From Phenylobacterium sp. (GTDB lineage: Bacteria; Pseudomonadota; Alphaproteobacteria; Caulobacterales; Caulobacteraceae), in contig NZ_JAUYAW010000046.1 in NCBI RefSeq assembly GCF_030693405.1, positions 1 through 64,000 of the forward strand: DNA of 64,000 nt. The letters are read 5' to 3'. This document shows, piece after piece, positions 20,861 through 32,687 of the stretch (positions within the stretch are counted from its first letter, which is position 1; every line of letters starts with the position of its first letter). The notes beneath the pieces are model-generated. The model did not search any database and was not told the DNA's origin. It was given only the letters and a program-made list of their open reading frames with translations. Made by a program: the position numbers and the translations under genes.

Positions 20861-23800
20861 CTATTCCGCGGCCAGGGCCTCGGCCTGGCGGAGGTCCACC
20901 GAGACCAGTTGCGACACGCCCCGCTCGGCCATGGTCACCCCAAACAGCCGGTCCATGCGGGCCATGGTCACCGGATTGTGGGTGATGGTGATGAAGCGGG
21001 TCTCGGTGCGGCTGCGCATCTCGTCGAGCATGTTGCAGAAGCGGTCCACATTGGCGTCGTCCAGGGGGGCGTCGACCTCGTCCAGCACGCAGATGGGGGC
21101 GGGATTGGCCAGGAAGACTGCGAAGATCAGGGCCGCGGCCGTCAGCGCCTGCTCGCCGCCGCTCATCAGACTCATGGTCGCCATGCGCTTGCCGGGCGGG
21201 CAGGCGTAGATTTCGAGCCCCGCCTCCAGGGGATCGTCAGACTCCACGAGCCGCAGTTCAGCCTGTCCCCCCTCGAACAGGGTCTGGAAGAGGGTCTTGA
21301 AGTGGCCGTTGATCACTTCGAAGGCCGCCGTCAGCCGCTCGCGGCCCTCGCTGTTGAGCTCGTCGATGCCCTGGCGAAGGCGGGCGATGGCGCCGGTCAG
21401 ATCGGCGCGCTCGGTCTGCATGGTCTCCAGCCGGGCCGCGCTCTCGCGGGCCTCGTCCTCGGCCCGCAGATTGACCGCGCCGATGGACTCCCGCTGCCGC
21501 TCAAGGGCGGCCAGATGGGCCTCCATGCCGCCGGCGTCGGCGGGGATGGCCACGGCCTCGTCGGTCAGCTGGCGGGCGAGATCCTCCGGCTCGACCCGCG
21601 CGGCCTCGCGAATCTGCTCGGCCAGTTCGGCCAGGCGTTCCACCGCCGCCTCCAGCCGGGCGTCCAGGGCGACCCGGCCTTCACGGGCCTGGGCGGCGGC
21701 GGCGTCTGCGGCCCGCAGGCCCCGCTCGGCCTCGCCGCGGGCGGTCTCGCCGGCCTGCAGAGCGTCATGGGTCTGGGCCCGACGGGTCTCGGCGGCGGCG
21801 AAGGCGTCAAGCAGGCTGATGCGCCGGCCCTCGAGCTGCTGCGGCGCTTCCCGGGCGAGATCGAGGGCGCGGAGCGCCCGGGCCCGGTCGGCCTCCAGGA
21901 CCTCCAGGCGGCGGGCGGCCGAATCGGCCCGGCGGGACCAGTCGTCGCGCTCACGGGTGAGGGTCGCCAGGCGCCGCGCCCGGCCATCGCGTTCGCGGGT
22001 CTCCACCTCCAGCGCCGAGCGCGCGGCAGCCGCGGCCTCCCGGGCCGGTCCCGCGGCGATGCGGGCGGCCGCCAAGTCGGCGCCGAGGTCGGCGGTCTCA
22101 CCTACGGCGCCCACCTCGGACAGGACGGCGGCGTGACCAGCCTCGGCCTCGGCCAGTTCGACGGCGAACCGGGCGATCATGTCGTCGAGGGACTGGGCCT
22201 GGGCTTCCCGGCGGGCGTCCTCCCGCTCCAGCTTCTCGAGGGCAGCGCGCGCCTGGCCCAGGCGCTGCTCGCAGGCCGGCGGCTCGCGACGGGCGGCCTT
22301 CTGGTCGGCTTCGGCCTGGGCCAGGACCTGTCTAGCGGCGGCCAGGGCCCCGCGGGCCTGCTGGGCGGCGGGCGCGAGGGCCTCGATCTCGGCTTCCACC
22401 TCGGCCAGGCGGGACTTCTGCTCCAGGCGGACGGCGGCCGGCTTCTTGGCCTCGGCCTTGGCGGTGAAACCGTCCCAGCGCCAAAGGTCGCCTTCGCGGG
22501 AGACCAGACGGCAGCCTGGGGGAATGCTCTTGGCCAGGGTCTCGCCCTGGGACCTGTCGACCAGGGCCACATAGGCCAGACGGGCGGCGAGCTGTGGCGG
22601 GGCCTGCACAAGGTCGCTGAGCGGCGATGCGCCCGGGGGCCAGGTGGGCGGTGGGGCCTGCGCGCCTGCCCAGTGGGCCGGCGCCTTGGGATCGAGCGAG
22701 GCCTCCAGGTCATCGCCCAGGGCGGCGGCCAGGGCCATCTCCAGGCCCCGCTCAGGCGCCATGGCGTCCAGCGCCGGGGCGAAGCCGCCGCGCAGCTGCG
22801 GGGCGACGATCTGGGCCAGGGCCCGGGCCTCGGCGGTCAGGCGGGAAATCTGCTCGTCCTGGCGCCTCGCGGTCTCGCGGGCCTCGGCTTCCCGCGCCTG
22901 GGCCTGGCCTTGCGCCTCCTCGGCGGCGGTCTGGGCCTGGCGGGCGGCGGTGAGGGCGGCCAGGGCATCATCGAAGGCTGTCCGGGCCACAGCGATCTGT
23001 GGGTTCTCCAGCGGTCCCAGGGCCGTGCGCTCGGCGCGGGTCTGCTCCAGGGTGCGCCTCGCGCGGGCCACGCGGCCCTCGGCCTCGCTGATCCGCGCGC
23101 TGGCGGCCCGGCGGCGGGCCTCCTCGGCGGCGGCCGCAGCGGCCAGGCGCTCGACCTGCGCGTCGGCTTCGGCCCGGGCGGCCTCGGCGGCGGCCAGGGC
23201 GGCCTCGAGCTCAGGGATGCGTTCCGGGGCGCCGGACACGGCGCCCTCAAGGGCCGCGACCTCTTCGACCAGGCGGGAGAGGGCGGCCTGGGAGTCCTCG
23301 GCCATCTGGCTCTCGCGGCCCCGGTCGGCGTCGATGCGGGCGATCTCGGCCTCGCCCCTGGCGACCTCAGCGGCGAGCGCTTCGGCCTCGCGCTCGATGC
23401 GGTCCTTGTCGATGGCCAGCTTGCCAAGCACGGCGGCGGCCACGGCCTCGGCTTCCCTTAAGGGGGCGAGGGCGGCGTCAGCCTGCGCCGCGGCGGTGGC
23501 GGCGACAGCGGCCGTGCGGGTGGCGGTCTCGACGTGGCGGGCGGCCTCGCCGGCTTCGATCTTCAGTTGCTGAGCCGCCTGGGCGGCCTGGCTCCAGCGG
23601 GCGTAGAGGACAGCCCCTTGCAGGGTGCGGATCTCCGCCGACAGCCGGCGGTAGCGCTCGGCCTGTCGGGCCTCCCGACGCAGGCGGGCGAGTCCCCCCT
23701 CTAGCTCCTGGGCGACATCGTCGAGGCGGGCGAGATTGGCCTCGGCCGCCCTTAGCCGCAGTTCGGCCTCATGGCGGCGGGAGTGCAGGCCAGAGACGCC

Positions 23801-24304
23801 GGCCGCCTCTTCCAGGATCAGTCGGCGGTTCTGCGGCCTGGCGGCGATGAGTTCGGAAATCTGCCCCTGGCGGACCAGGGCCGGGGAGTTGGAGCCGGTC
23901 GAGGCGTCGGCGAACAACAGCTGGACGTCCCTGGCCCGGACCTCCTTGCCGTTGATCCTGTAGGTGGAGCCCGAACCCCGGTCGATCCGCCGCACCACCT
24001 CCAGCACCGGGTGGTCGTTATAGGCCGCCGGGGCGCGACGGTCGGCGTTGTCGATGGTCAGGGTGACATCGGCATGATTGCGGGACGGACGCTTGCCCGA
24101 TCCCGCAAAGATCACGTCATCCATGCCGCCGGCCCGCATGGCCTTGGCGGAATTGGCGCCCATGACCCAGCGCAGGGCTTCCAGCAGATTCGACTTGCCG
24201 CAGCCGTTCGGCCCGACAATCCCCGTCAGCCCCGGCTCGATCCGGAACTCCGTCGAATCGACGAAGGACTTGAAGCCGGTGAGCCGAAGCCGCTGGAAGC
24301 GCAC
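20861..24304 (-). CDS. smc: Chromosome segregation protein SMC
   Basis: [49 protein letters not shown] (Walker A), long coiled coil, [40 protein letters not shown]. Confidence 0.98.
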   Translation of the reverse strand: MRFQRLRLTGFKSFVDSTEFRIEPGLTGIVGPNGCGKSNLLEALRWVMGANSAKAMRAGGMDDVIFAGSGKRPSRNHADVTLTIDNADRRAPAAYNDHPVLEVVRRIDRGSGSTYRINGKEVRARDVQLLFADASTGSNSPALVRQGQISELIAARPQNRRLILEEAAGVSGLHSRRHEAELRLRAAEANLARLDDVAQELEGGLARLRREARQAERYRRLSAEIRTLQGAVLYARWSQAAQAAQQLKIEAGEAARHVETATRTAAVAATAAAQADAALAPLREAEAVAAAVLGKLAIDKDRIEREAEALAAEVARGEAEIARIDADRGRESQMAEDSQAALSRLVEEVAALEGAVSGAPERIPELEAALAAAEAARAEADAQVERLAAAAAAEEARRRAASARISEAEGRVARARRTLEQTRAERTALGPLENPQIAVARTAFDDALAALTAARQAQTAAEEAQGQAQAREAEARETARRQDEQISRLTAEARALAQIVAPQLRGGFAPALDAMAPERGLEMALAAALGDDLEASLDPKAPAHWAGAQAPPPTWPPGASPLSDLVQAPPQLAARLAYVALVDRSQGETLAKSIPPGCRLVSREGDLWRWDGFTAKAEAKKPAAVRLEQKSRLAEVEAEIEALAPAAQQARGALAAARQVLAQAEADQKAARREPPACEQRLGQARAALEKLEREDARREAQAQSLDDMIARFAVELAEAEAGHAAVLSEVGAVGETADLGADLAAARIAAGPAREAAAAARSALEVETRERDGRARRLATLTRERDDWSRRADSAARRLEVLEADRARALRALDLAREAPQQLEGRRISLLDAFAAAETRRAQTHDALQAGETARGEAERGLRAADAAAAQAREGRVALDARLEAAVERLAELAEQIREAARVEPEDLARQLTDEAVAIPADAGGMEAHLAALERQRESIGAVNLRAEDEARESAARLETMQTERADLTGAIARLRQGIDELNSEGRERLTAAFEVINGHFKTLFQTLFEGGQAELRLVESDDPLEAGLEIYACPPGKRMATMSLMSGGEQALTAAALIFAVFLANPAPICVLDEVDAPLDDANVDRFCNMLDEMRSRTETRFITITHNPVTMARMDRLFGVTMAERGVSQLVSVDLRQAEALAAE

Positions 24305-24327
24305 GGGCGCCTAGGTCCCCCTCAGCC

Positions 24328-24939
24328 CTACTTCTGGGCCGCAGCGATGGCGGCGTCGATCTCGGCCATGCTCATGGCGCCTTCCTTGGCCAGCTTGCCA
24401 TTGATCATGAAGGTGGGGGTCGAGGTGATGCGCGCGTCGCGCTGGGTCTTCTCGATGCGGGCGTTGAGGGCGCGAAGGCCTTCTTCGCTGGAGATACAGG
24501 TCTGGAACTGGTCTTCGGTCATGCCAGCCGAGCGGGCCACGCGCAGCAGGGTGCCGCGGACGTCGCCGGAGGTGAACATCTCCTGCTGGCTATGGAAGAT
24601 GGCGTCGACCACGTTGAAGTACTTGTCCTCGCCGGCGCAGCGGGCGAGCAGGAAGCCGGCGGCGGCCACCTCGGCCGGCGGGGTCAGGAATTCCTTGAAG
24701 GTGTAGTGCACCTTGCCGGTGTCGATGTACTTGGCCTTCAGCTCCGGGAAGACCTCGTTGTTGAAGGTCGCGCAGTGGACGCAGCTCAGCGAGGCGTACT
24801 CGACCATCTTCACCGGCGCATTGGGATCGCCCAGGCTCATATCGCCGTCGGCGGCGGCCGAGGACTGGCCCGAGCAGGCGCCCAGGAAGAGGGTCGCGGC
24901 GGCGACGGCCATCATGAGGCGGCGGCTGAGGTTCGGCAT
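24328..24939 (-). CDS. DsbA-family thiol:disulfide oxidoreductase (lipoprotein-like)
   Basis: LFLGACSGQ lipobox-like; VEYASLSCVHCATFNNEVFPELKAKYIDTGKVHYTFKEF; TPTFMINGKLAKEG; start at MPNLSRR. Confidence 0.9.
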   Translation of the reverse strand: MPNLSRRLMMAVAAATLFLGACSGQSSAAADGDMSLGDPNAPVKMVEYASLSCVHCATFNNEVFPELKAKYIDTGKVHYTFKEFLTPPAEVAAAGFLLARCAGEDKYFNVVDAIFHSQQEMFTSGDVRGTLLRVARSAGMTEDQFQTCISSEEGLRALNARIEKTQRDARITSTPTFMINGKLAKEGAMSMAEIDAAIAAAQK

Positions 24940-25049
24940 GGTGGTCGGCCCTTTGTGCAGGAAGGTCGAGATTGTGAAGTAAAGCGCGATTCCCAAGGCT
25001 TGGCCCATGGCGCCCTTTTGACGTCAAGAACGGCCCCGGACCGACAATG

Positions 25050-25601
25050 TCAACGGCGGCTGGCGTTGCGCATAACGCCGCGCCCCAGGGCCAGCAGGGC
25101 GCTCTTCAAGGGCCCGTCGGGCGCCAGGGCCAGACCCTGGCTGAGTTCGGCTTCCTGGGCGGCGTCGAGGGGGGCCTCCCGCTTGCGGGGCGGCTGTGTG
25201 GCGCTGGCCGGGGCGGGTCGCAGCGGTCCCTGGACGATCCGCAGGCGTTCCACCGCGCCCGAGCCGAGAAACAGGTTCACCCGGGCCAGGATTTCCGGCG
25301 CCTGATGCTGAATCAGGGCCGCGGCGGGGCCGGCCACCCGGATCTCGAGGGCCGCGCCGGCGCCATTGCGGCCCTTGACCAGCTTCACCGGCTCAGTGCG
25401 CCGAGCGATCTGTTCGCCGACAATCTCCCGCCAGCGGGCCTGCAGGGCGCCAGGACCCTGGCCGAAACGGGCGTCGAGCTCACGGATCAGCTTGGACAAT
25501 CCCCGTCCAGCCGGCGGCGGCGGCCGTGGCGCAGGCCGCGTGCGACGGCTGGCCAGAATGCGGCGGGTCTCTTCCAGATCGGGCAGGGGGCGGGTCGGCA
25601 T
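25050..25601 (-). CDS. DUF721 (DciA-like) domain-containing protein
   Basis: LIRELDARFGQGPGALQARWREIVGEQIARRTEPVKLV...LEIRVAGPAAALIQHQAPEILARVNLFLG. Confidence 0.85.
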   Translation of the reverse strand: MPTRPLPDLEETRRILASRRTRPAPRPPPPAGRGLSKLIRELDARFGQGPGALQARWREIVGEQIARRTEPVKLVKGRNGAGAALEIRVAGPAAALIQHQAPEILARVNLFLGSGAVERLRIVQGPLRPAPASATQPPRKREAPLDAAQEAELSQGLALAPDGPLKSALLALGRGVMRNASRR

Positions 25602-25683
25602 GTCGAGGCCAAGGATACACCCGGACGCGCCTGTCGCGGAGTCCCCCTGCCCAAGGGGCGCAAGAGGCCCTAAGTCTGGCGCC

Positions 25684-26730
25684 GTGACCCCTGAACAGAT
25701 CCGCCACAGCCTGTTGTCCTGGTACGACGCCCACGCCCGGGACCTGCCCTGGCGCACGGGCCCGGCGGCCGGGCAGGGCGGCGTTCGCTCCGATCCCTAC
25801 CGGGTCTGGCTCTCAGAGGTGATGCTGCAGCAGACCACCGTGCCGCACGCCGCGCCCTATTTCCTGAAGTTCACCGCCCGCTGGCCCACCGTGTCGGACC
25901 TCGCCGCCGCGCCGGACGACGAGGTGATGGCCGCCTGGGCGGGGCTTGGCTACTACGCCCGGGCCCGCAACCTGCTGGCCTGCGCCCGGGCGGTGGCGAA
26001 CGAGCATGGCGGCGTCTTCCCCGACACCGAGGCGGCCTTGCGCGCCCTGCCGGGGCTTGGCCCCTATACGGCGGCGGCCGTGGCGGCGATCGCCTTCGAT
26101 GAAGCGACCAATGTGGTCGACGGCAATGTGGAGCGGGTGATGGCCCGGCTGTTCGCCGTCGAGACGCCCCTGCCGGCCGCCAAGCCGGAACTGAAGGCCT
26201 TGGCCGCCGCTCTGGTCCGCGATGAGCGGCCCGGCGACTGGGCCCAGGCGCTGATGGACCTGGGGGCCACGGTCTGCCGGCCCAGGTCGCCGCTCTGCGA
26301 CCGCTGTCCCTTGACGGGAGCCTGTGCGGGCCTCGCCACCGGCGCGCCGGAGACCTATCCGCGCAAGAGCGCCAAGGCGGTCCGGCCCCGTCGCCACGGG
26401 GTGGCCTATATCCTGACCCGTGGCGAGGCGGTCGCCCTGGTCCGCCGGCCGCCCAAGGGCCTGCTCGGCGGGATGCTCGGCCTGCCTACCAGCGACTGGC
26501 GTGCGGCGCCCTGGTCTGACGAGGAGGCGCGAGCCGATGCGCCTGTCCAGGCCCGCTGGCGGAGCGCCGGCGAGGTGGAGCACGTCTTCACCCACTTCTC
26601 CCTAACCCTGCGGCTGCTACGGGCCGAAGGCGAGGCCGAGGGTGTGATCTGGACGGCGAGGCGGGACATCGAAGCCCTGCCCAGCGTCTTTCTGAAGGCC
26701 GTCCGGGCGGGGCTGTCGAACCTGCTGTAG
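25684..26730 (+). CDS. mutY: A/G-specific adenine glycosylase
   Basis: WYDAHARDLPWRTG, VSEVMLQQTTV-type segment, LPGLGPYTAAAVAAIAF, VDGNVERVMARLF, C-X6-C-X2-C FeS region CRPRSPLCDRCPLTGAC; GTG start. Confidence 0.96.
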   Translation: MTPEQIRHSLLSWYDAHARDLPWRTGPAAGQGGVRSDPYRVWLSEVMLQQTTVPHAAPYFLKFTARWPTVSDLAAAPDDEVMAAWAGLGYYARARNLLACARAVANEHGGVFPDTEAALRALPGLGPYTAAAVAAIAFDEATNVVDGNVERVMARLFAVETPLPAAKPELKALAAALVRDERPGDWAQALMDLGATVCRPRSPLCDRCPLTGACAGLATGAPETYPRKSAKAVRPRRHGVAYILTRGEAVALVRRPPKGLLGGMLGLPTSDWRAAPWSDEEARADAPVQARWRSAGEVEHVFTHFSLTLRLLRAEGEAEGVIWTARRDIEALPSVFLKAVRAGLSNLL

Positions 26731-26756
26731 GCGGTGGTCATATCCCGTCTGTATTG

Positions 26757-26845
26757 CCGTCATGGTCGGGCTTGGCCCGACCATCGATGCACGCCGGGCC
26801 CGCCAGGGTGTTCATGGACCCTCCGGTCAAGCCGGAGGGTGACGG
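26757..26845 (+). repeat. BIME-like double-hairpin intergenic repeat, copy 1
   Basis: CCGTCATGGTCGGGCTTGGCCCGACCAT...CATGGACCCTCCGGTCAAGCCGGAGGGTGACGG between convergent mutY and ccrM. Confidence 0.85.
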
Positions 26846-26865
26846 ACGAGAGGAGGGTTTGTCTC

Positions 26866-27969
<1,104 letters not shown>

Positions 27970-27979
27970 TCACAGAAGG

Positions 27980-27984
27980 GAATC
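27980..27984. promoter_or_regulatory. GANTC methylation site in the ccrM leader/promoter
   Basis: GAATC between ccrM start (27954) and rnhB; a TTAAC half-site (minus strand) overlaps the rnhB stop codon near 28033-28037. Confidence 0.5.
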
Positions 27985-28033
27985 CTCCCCTATCGTGGTG
28001 AAGGGGCCGTTTCGAAACGTGGTGAACGAGGGG

Positions 28034-28687
28034 TTAAGCCTCGAATTCGGCGGTAATGCGCTCCCCGCGCAGAACCTTCTGCACCGGCGCCCAGGTGGTG
28101 CGGTGGATTTCGCAGGGGCCGAGACGTTCAAGGGCGCTGATATGGACGGGTGCGCCATAGCCCTTGTGGCCGGCGAAACCGTAGCCGGGATAGCGCTCGT
28201 CCATCTCGATCATCAGCCGGTCCCGCGCGACCTTGGCCAGGATCGAGGCCGCGGCGATGGAGAGCGACTTGCCGTCGCCGCCCACCACCGTCTTCACCGG
28301 GCAGGGCAGCTTGAAGGGGTAGTTGCCATCCACCAGGGCGAAGACCGGAGTCACTTCAAGCGCCTCGATGGCCCGGCACATGGCCAGGCCCGCAGCATGC
28401 AGGATGTTGAGCTCGCCGATCTCTTCCACCGAGGCGAAGCCGACGCCCCAGGCGATGGCGCTGGCCTTGATCTCGATCTCCAGGCCTTCGCGGGCCTTGG
28501 CGGTCAGCTTCTTGGAATCGTTGAGGCCGGCGGGAAGGCGCGCCGGATCGAGGATCACCGCGCCGGCGCTGACCGGCCCTGCCCACGGGCCGCGGCCGGC
28601 CTCGTCCACGCCGCAGACGGGGGAGGGGCAGGCGGTTTCCAGCAGCAGGTCCGGGACGACGAGCAGGGGGGCGGGCTTGCGGGCCAT
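28034..28687 (-). CDS. rnhB: Ribonuclease HII
   Basis: [49 protein letters not shown]; start at MARKPAPL. Confidence 0.96.
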   Translation of the reverse strand: MARKPAPLLVVPDLLLETACPSPVCGVDEAGRGPWAGPVSAGAVILDPARLPAGLNDSKKLTAKAREGLEIEIKASAIAWGVGFASVEEIGELNILHAAGLAMCRAIEALEVTPVFALVDGNYPFKLPCPVKTVVGGDGKSLSIAAASILAKVARDRLMIEMDERYPGYGFAGHKGYGAPVHISALERLGPCEIHRTTWAPVQKVLRGERITAEFEA

Positions 28688-29277
28688 CAGGCGCTCATAG
28701 CGGCGACTTCGTCGTGACGGAAGCAGCAGGTGAGGTGGTCGTTGACCATGCCCACGGCCTGCATGAAGGCGTAGACGATCACCGGGCCGACGAACTTGTA
28801 GCCCTGGGCCTTGAGCGCCTTGGACACCTCGACCGCCAGCGGCGTCTGGGCTGGCACCTGGCCTATCTCGTTCCACTGGTTCTGAATCGGCTTGCCGTCG
28901 GTGAAGGCCCAGAGGAAGGACGACAGGTCCTGACCGCGTTCACGCATGTCCAGATAGATCCGCGCGCTGGCGATGGCCGCATCGATCTTGGCGTTGGAGC
29001 GCACGATGCCGGCGTCCTCCATCAGGCGGGCGCGGTCGGCCTCGCCGAAGCGGGCGACGATCTCGGGATCGAAGCCCGCAAAGGCCTCTCGGAAGGCCTC
29101 GCGCTTGCGCAGGATGGTGATCCAGGAAAGCCCGGCCTGGAAGCCGTCGAGCACCAGCTTCTCCCAGAGCGCCCGAGGATCGTACTCCGGCACGCCCCAG
29201 TCGGTGTCATGATAGGCCTCGTACAGCGGGTCGCCCGCCATGCCGCGCCAGCCGCATCGAATCAGGTCGCTGCTCAT
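28687..29277 (-). CDS. tag: DNA-3-methyladenine glycosylase I
   Basis: [61 protein letters not shown]; start at MSSDLIRC. Confidence 0.96.
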   Translation of the reverse strand: MSSDLIRCGWRGMAGDPLYEAYHDTDWGVPEYDPRALWEKLVLDGFQAGLSWITILRKREAFREAFAGFDPEIVARFGEADRARLMEDAGIVRSNAKIDAAIASARIYLDMRERGQDLSSFLWAFTDGKPIQNQWNEIGQVPAQTPLAVEVSKALKAQGYKFVGPVIVYAFMQAVGMVNDHLTCCFRHDEVAAMSA

Positions 29278-29333
29278 GGGCGAAGTCTCGCCGGGGCCTT
29301 GTTGGCTCGCAAGGGTGAGCAGGTTTCCCTCAC

Positions 29334-29421
29334 GTGTCATGCTCGGGCTTGTCCCGACCATCCATGAGCACCGGCGAGCGGCTGTGCGCATGGACCCTCG
29401 GGACAAGCCCGAGGGTGACGG
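29334..29421 (+). repeat. BIME-like double-hairpin intergenic repeat, copy 2
   Basis: GTGTCATGCTCGGGCTTGTCCCGACCATCCATGAGCAC...GCATGGACCCTCGGGACAAGCCCGAGGGTGACGG; same layout as copy 1. Confidence 0.85.
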
Positions 29422-29424
29422 TGA

Positions 29425-30249
29425 TTATTGTTTGAGCGCCTGTTCGAACCAGTCAGGCCGCACCACGCGCACCGGCCGGCCGTCGACGGTGAGGTCGGCG
29501 CCCTCGATCCGGTCCAGGCGCAGCGACGCCATCGCCAGGCCGTCTGCGCCGCTGAGCACCTGTCCGGCCCGCAGCTCGCCGGCCAGCACCTCGGCGCCGG
29601 GCGCAGGCGCCTCGCCGTCGAAGGCGAGCGGCAGGAACCGGGTCTTCACCGTGCCGCGGCGCTTCATGCGCGAGGTCGTCTCCTGGCCGACGAAGCAGCC
29701 CTTCTTGAAGTCGATCCCGTTCAGCAGGTCGAAATTGGCCTCGATGGGATAGGTCTGCTCGACCCCCCAGTCGGCTGGTCCCGGCACGCCCAGGGACTGG
29801 GCGAAGGCGGTGTAGTCGGCCTCATCTCCTTCCGTCGCGTCCTGTGGCGCGGCCAGGCCATAGCCCCGCCAGCCCAGCTCCGGCAGCCGAGGGTCGTTGA
29901 GCCAGCCTTCGACCGGGGTCTCGCCGCCTCCGAACAGCACCGCGACCTCGGCCTCGCTGGCGGCGATCGTCACCTTGGCCCGCAGGCGGTAGATCGTCAG
30001 CCGCTGCAGGATCAGGTCCCGATGCTCGGCGGCCACGTCCAGCCAACATCCGTCCTCCCGGCCGATCACGAAGAGGTCATAGAGCACCCTGCCCTGGGGT
30101 GTGAGCAGGGCCCCGAAGCGGATCTCGCCTTCTGCCAGGGTTTCGACATTCTGGCTGATCAGATTGTGCAGGAAGTCCCGCCAGTCGGCCCCGCCCAGGG
30201 CGATGAGGGCGCGGCTGCGCAGGCGGACATAGCTCAGGGTGTGGACCAT
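29425..30249 (-). CDS. YgfZ/GcvT-domain folate-binding protein
   Basis: DWRDFLHNLISQNVETL...FGALLTPQGRVLYDLFVIG...GIDFKKGCFVGQETTSRMKRRGTVKTRFLP (KGC[YF]xGQE signature). Confidence 0.94.
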   Translation of the reverse strand: MVHTLSYVRLRSRALIALGGADWRDFLHNLISQNVETLAEGEIRFGALLTPQGRVLYDLFVIGREDGCWLDVAAEHRDLILQRLTIYRLRAKVTIAASEAEVAVLFGGGETPVEGWLNDPRLPELGWRGYGLAAPQDATEGDEADYTAFAQSLGVPGPADWGVEQTYPIEANFDLLNGIDFKKGCFVGQETTSRMKRRGTVKTRFLPLAFDGEAPAPGAEVLAGELRAGQVLSGADGLAMASLRLDRIEGADLTVDGRPVRVVRPDWFEQALKQ

Positions 30250-30310
30250 GCAGCACCACTTAGGATCGCGGCGGCTCGCGCGCCAGCCAGAGGCCCTCTA
30301 TAACCGGCCG

Positions 30311-31300
30311 ATGACGCAAGGGTCCTTCCCCATTCTGTTCATCACCGCGACCCGGATCGGGGACGCGGTGCTGGCCTCTGGCCTCCTGGCCAAGCTGCGC
30401 GAAGAGATTCCCAACGCCCGCTTCACCATCGTCGCCGGGCCGGCGGCCGCCCCGCTGTTTGCTGACACGCCGGGCCTGGATGAGGTGATCGTCTTCCAGA
30501 AGTCCCGCAATGGCGGCCACTGGTTCGCCCTGTGGAACAGGGTCCGTCACCGGCGCTGGGGCCTGGTGGTCGATCTGCGCGGCTCGGCCATGGCGAGCTT
30601 CGTGCGCACCAGGCGCCGGGCCATCTTCCGCCGCCAGCCGGGCGCACCGGTCCACAAGGTGATCGAGGCCGCTCGCCTGCTGAAGCTGGAGGATGAGCCG
30701 CCAGCCCCGCACATCTTCACCAGCCCGGAGACCGAGGCCGCCGCCGCCGCCCTGACCCAGGGCGAGGGGCCGATCCTGGCGCTGGCGCCGGCCGCCAACT
30801 GGGTGGGCAAGACCTGGCCCCTGGAGCGCTTCGCCCAACTGGCCATCCGCCTGCTGGGTGAGGGCGGCGATCTGCAGGGCGCGCGGCTGATGGTGTTGGG
30901 TTCGCCCGATGACACAGGCGTCGTCGCCTCCCTCAGGCACGTGGTCCCCAAGGCGAGATTCATCGATCTGGTGGGCAAGGTCGACCTGCTGACCAGCTAT
31001 GCGGCGCTGAGGCATGCGCGGCTGTTCGTCGGTAATGATTCGGGGCTGATGCACATGGCCGCCGCGGCCGGCGCCCCGACGCTCGGCCTGTTCGGCCCCT
31101 CCGACGACGCCCTGTATGGGCCGTGGGGGCCGCATACCCGGGTGGTGCGCGGGACCCGGGATTTCGAACAGATTCGCCTGCAGGACCCCGCCCTCAACCA
31201 GAGCTTCTGCCATATGATGGATCTCAGCGTCGACACGGTGGCCCAGGCTGCTAATCAATTGCTGAAACAGACGGAGATGAGCCATGGCCGCCACCTATGA
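30311..31300 (+). CDS. Glycosyltransferase family 9 (heptosyltransferase-like)
   Basis: FITATRIGDAVLASGLLAKLREEIPNARFTIV...ALAPAANWVGKTWPLERFAQLA...HARLFVGNDSGLMHMAAAAGAPTLGLFGPS; start at 30311. Confidence 0.92.
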   Translation: MTQGSFPILFITATRIGDAVLASGLLAKLREEIPNARFTIVAGPAAAPLFADTPGLDEVIVFQKSRNGGHWFALWNRVRHRRWGLVVDLRGSAMASFVRTRRRAIFRRQPGAPVHKVIEAARLLKLEDEPPAPHIFTSPETEAAAAALTQGEGPILALAPAANWVGKTWPLERFAQLAIRLLGEGGDLQGARLMVLGSPDDTGVVASLRHVVPKARFIDLVGKVDLLTSYAALRHARLFVGNDSGLMHMAAAAGAPTLGLFGPSDDALYGPWGPHTRVVRGTRDFEQIRLQDPALNQSFCHMMDLSVDTVAQAANQLLKQTEMSHGRHL

Positions 31301-32618
31301 CCTGATCGTCCATGGAGGCGAGGTGGTGAATCACGACGGTCGTGGCGGCGCCGACGTCGGGGTGCGCGACGGCAAGATCGTCGCCATCGGCGACCTGTCC
31401 CAGGCCTCGGCCGCCGAGCGCTTCGATGCGACAGGGCTCCACGTCCTGCCGGGCGTGATCGACACCCAGGTCCACTTCCGAGAGCCGGGCCTGGAGTGGA
31501 AGGAAGACCTCGAAAGCGGCTCGCGCGGGGCGGTGCTGGGCGGCGTGGTCGCCGTCTTCGAGATGCCCAATACCGAGCCCACCACCACCGATCCCGACGC
31601 CCTGGCCGACAAGCTGGCGAGGGCCAAGGGGCGGATGCATTGCGACCACGCCTTCTATGTGGGCGGCACCCACGAGAACGCCACCTTCCTCGGCGAGCTG
31701 GAGCGCCTGCCCGGCTGTTGCGGGATCAAGGTGTTCATGGGCGCGTCGACCGGCACCCTGCTGGTGCAGGACGACGAGGGCGTCGAGCAGGTGCTGCGCC
31801 ACATCAATCGAAGGGCGGCGTTCCACTCCGAAGACGAGTACCGGCTCGCCGATCGGCGCCATCTGGCGCGGACCGGCGACTGGACCAGCCATCCTGAGGT
31901 GCGTGACGCCGAGGCCGCGATCCAGTCGACAGAGCGCCTGCTGCGCCTTGCCCGCAAGCTGGGCAAGCGCATCCACGTCCTGCACGTGACCACGGCCGAA
32001 GAGGTCGAGATCCTGGCCCGCAACAAGGACGTGGCCAGCGTCGAGATGACGCCCCAGCACCTGACGCTCGAAGGCCCAGAGGCCTATGAGCGGCTGAAGG
32101 GCTTCGCCCAGATGAATCCGCCGATCCGCGACGCCGCCCACCGGGCCGGCCTCTGGCGCGGCATGGCCGCCGGGGTCACCGACGTGATTGGCTCCGACCA
32201 TGCCCCCCACACCCGCGAGGAGAAGGCCAGGCCCTATCCCGCCTCGCCCTCGGGCATGCCCGGCGTGCAGACCCTGGTGCCGGTCATGCTGACCCATGTG
32301 GCCGACGGGCGTCTGTCCCTGGAGCGGTTCGTGGACCTGACCAGCCACGGCGCCAACCGGCTGTTTGGCCTGGCCGACAAGGGCCGACTGGCGGTGGGCT
32401 ATGACGCCGACCTCACCATCGTCGATCTGAAGGCCCGGCGGACCATCACCCACGCCGCCCAGGCCAACCGGGCCGGCTGGACGCCCTTTGACGGCATGGA
32501 GGCCAAGGGCTGGCCCATGGCCACCATCATCCGCGGCCGGGTGGTCATGCGCGATGACGAGGTGGTGGCCGAGGGGATCGGGGAGCCGGCCCGCTTCGCC
32601 GAGACCCTGGCGGGCTGA
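31284..32618 (+). CDS. Dihydroorotase family amidohydrolase
   Basis: LHVLPGVIDTQVHFREPGLEWKEDLESGSRGAVLGGVV...VTDVIGSDHAPHTREEK...GMPGVQTLVPVML. Confidence 0.92.
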   Translation: MAATYDLIVHGGEVVNHDGRGGADVGVRDGKIVAIGDLSQASAAERFDATGLHVLPGVIDTQVHFREPGLEWKEDLESGSRGAVLGGVVAVFEMPNTEPTTTDPDALADKLARAKGRMHCDHAFYVGGTHENATFLGELERLPGCCGIKVFMGASTGTLLVQDDEGVEQVLRHINRRAAFHSEDEYRLADRRHLARTGDWTSHPEVRDAEAAIQSTERLLRLARKLGKRIHVLHVTTAEEVEILARNKDVASVEMTPQHLTLEGPEAYERLKGFAQMNPPIRDAAHRAGLWRGMAAGVTDVIGSDHAPHTREEKARPYPASPSGMPGVQTLVPVMLTHVADGRLSLERFVDLTSHGANRLFGLADKGRLAVGYDADLTIVDLKARRTITHAAQANRAGWTPFDGMEAKGWPMATIIRGRVVMRDDEVVAEGIGEPARFAETLAG

Positions 32619-32687
32619 GGGACCTTTCCGACCGGCCGCCTTCGGCGCCCCCTTTCCAGGCGCCGTCGCTCGCGTCCATAAAGTTGC

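Noticed and set aside
20495-23461. 988-aa + strand ORF
   Set aside because: Antisense shadow of smc; Gly/Ala/Arg/Leu-rich low-complexity translation expected from high-GC codon bias.
29425-30249. Second aminomethyltransferase (GcvT) call
   Set aside because: The KGCFVGQETTSRMKRRG motif and size fit YgfZ-type folate-binding proteins rather than true GcvT, which is encoded at 13067-14176.
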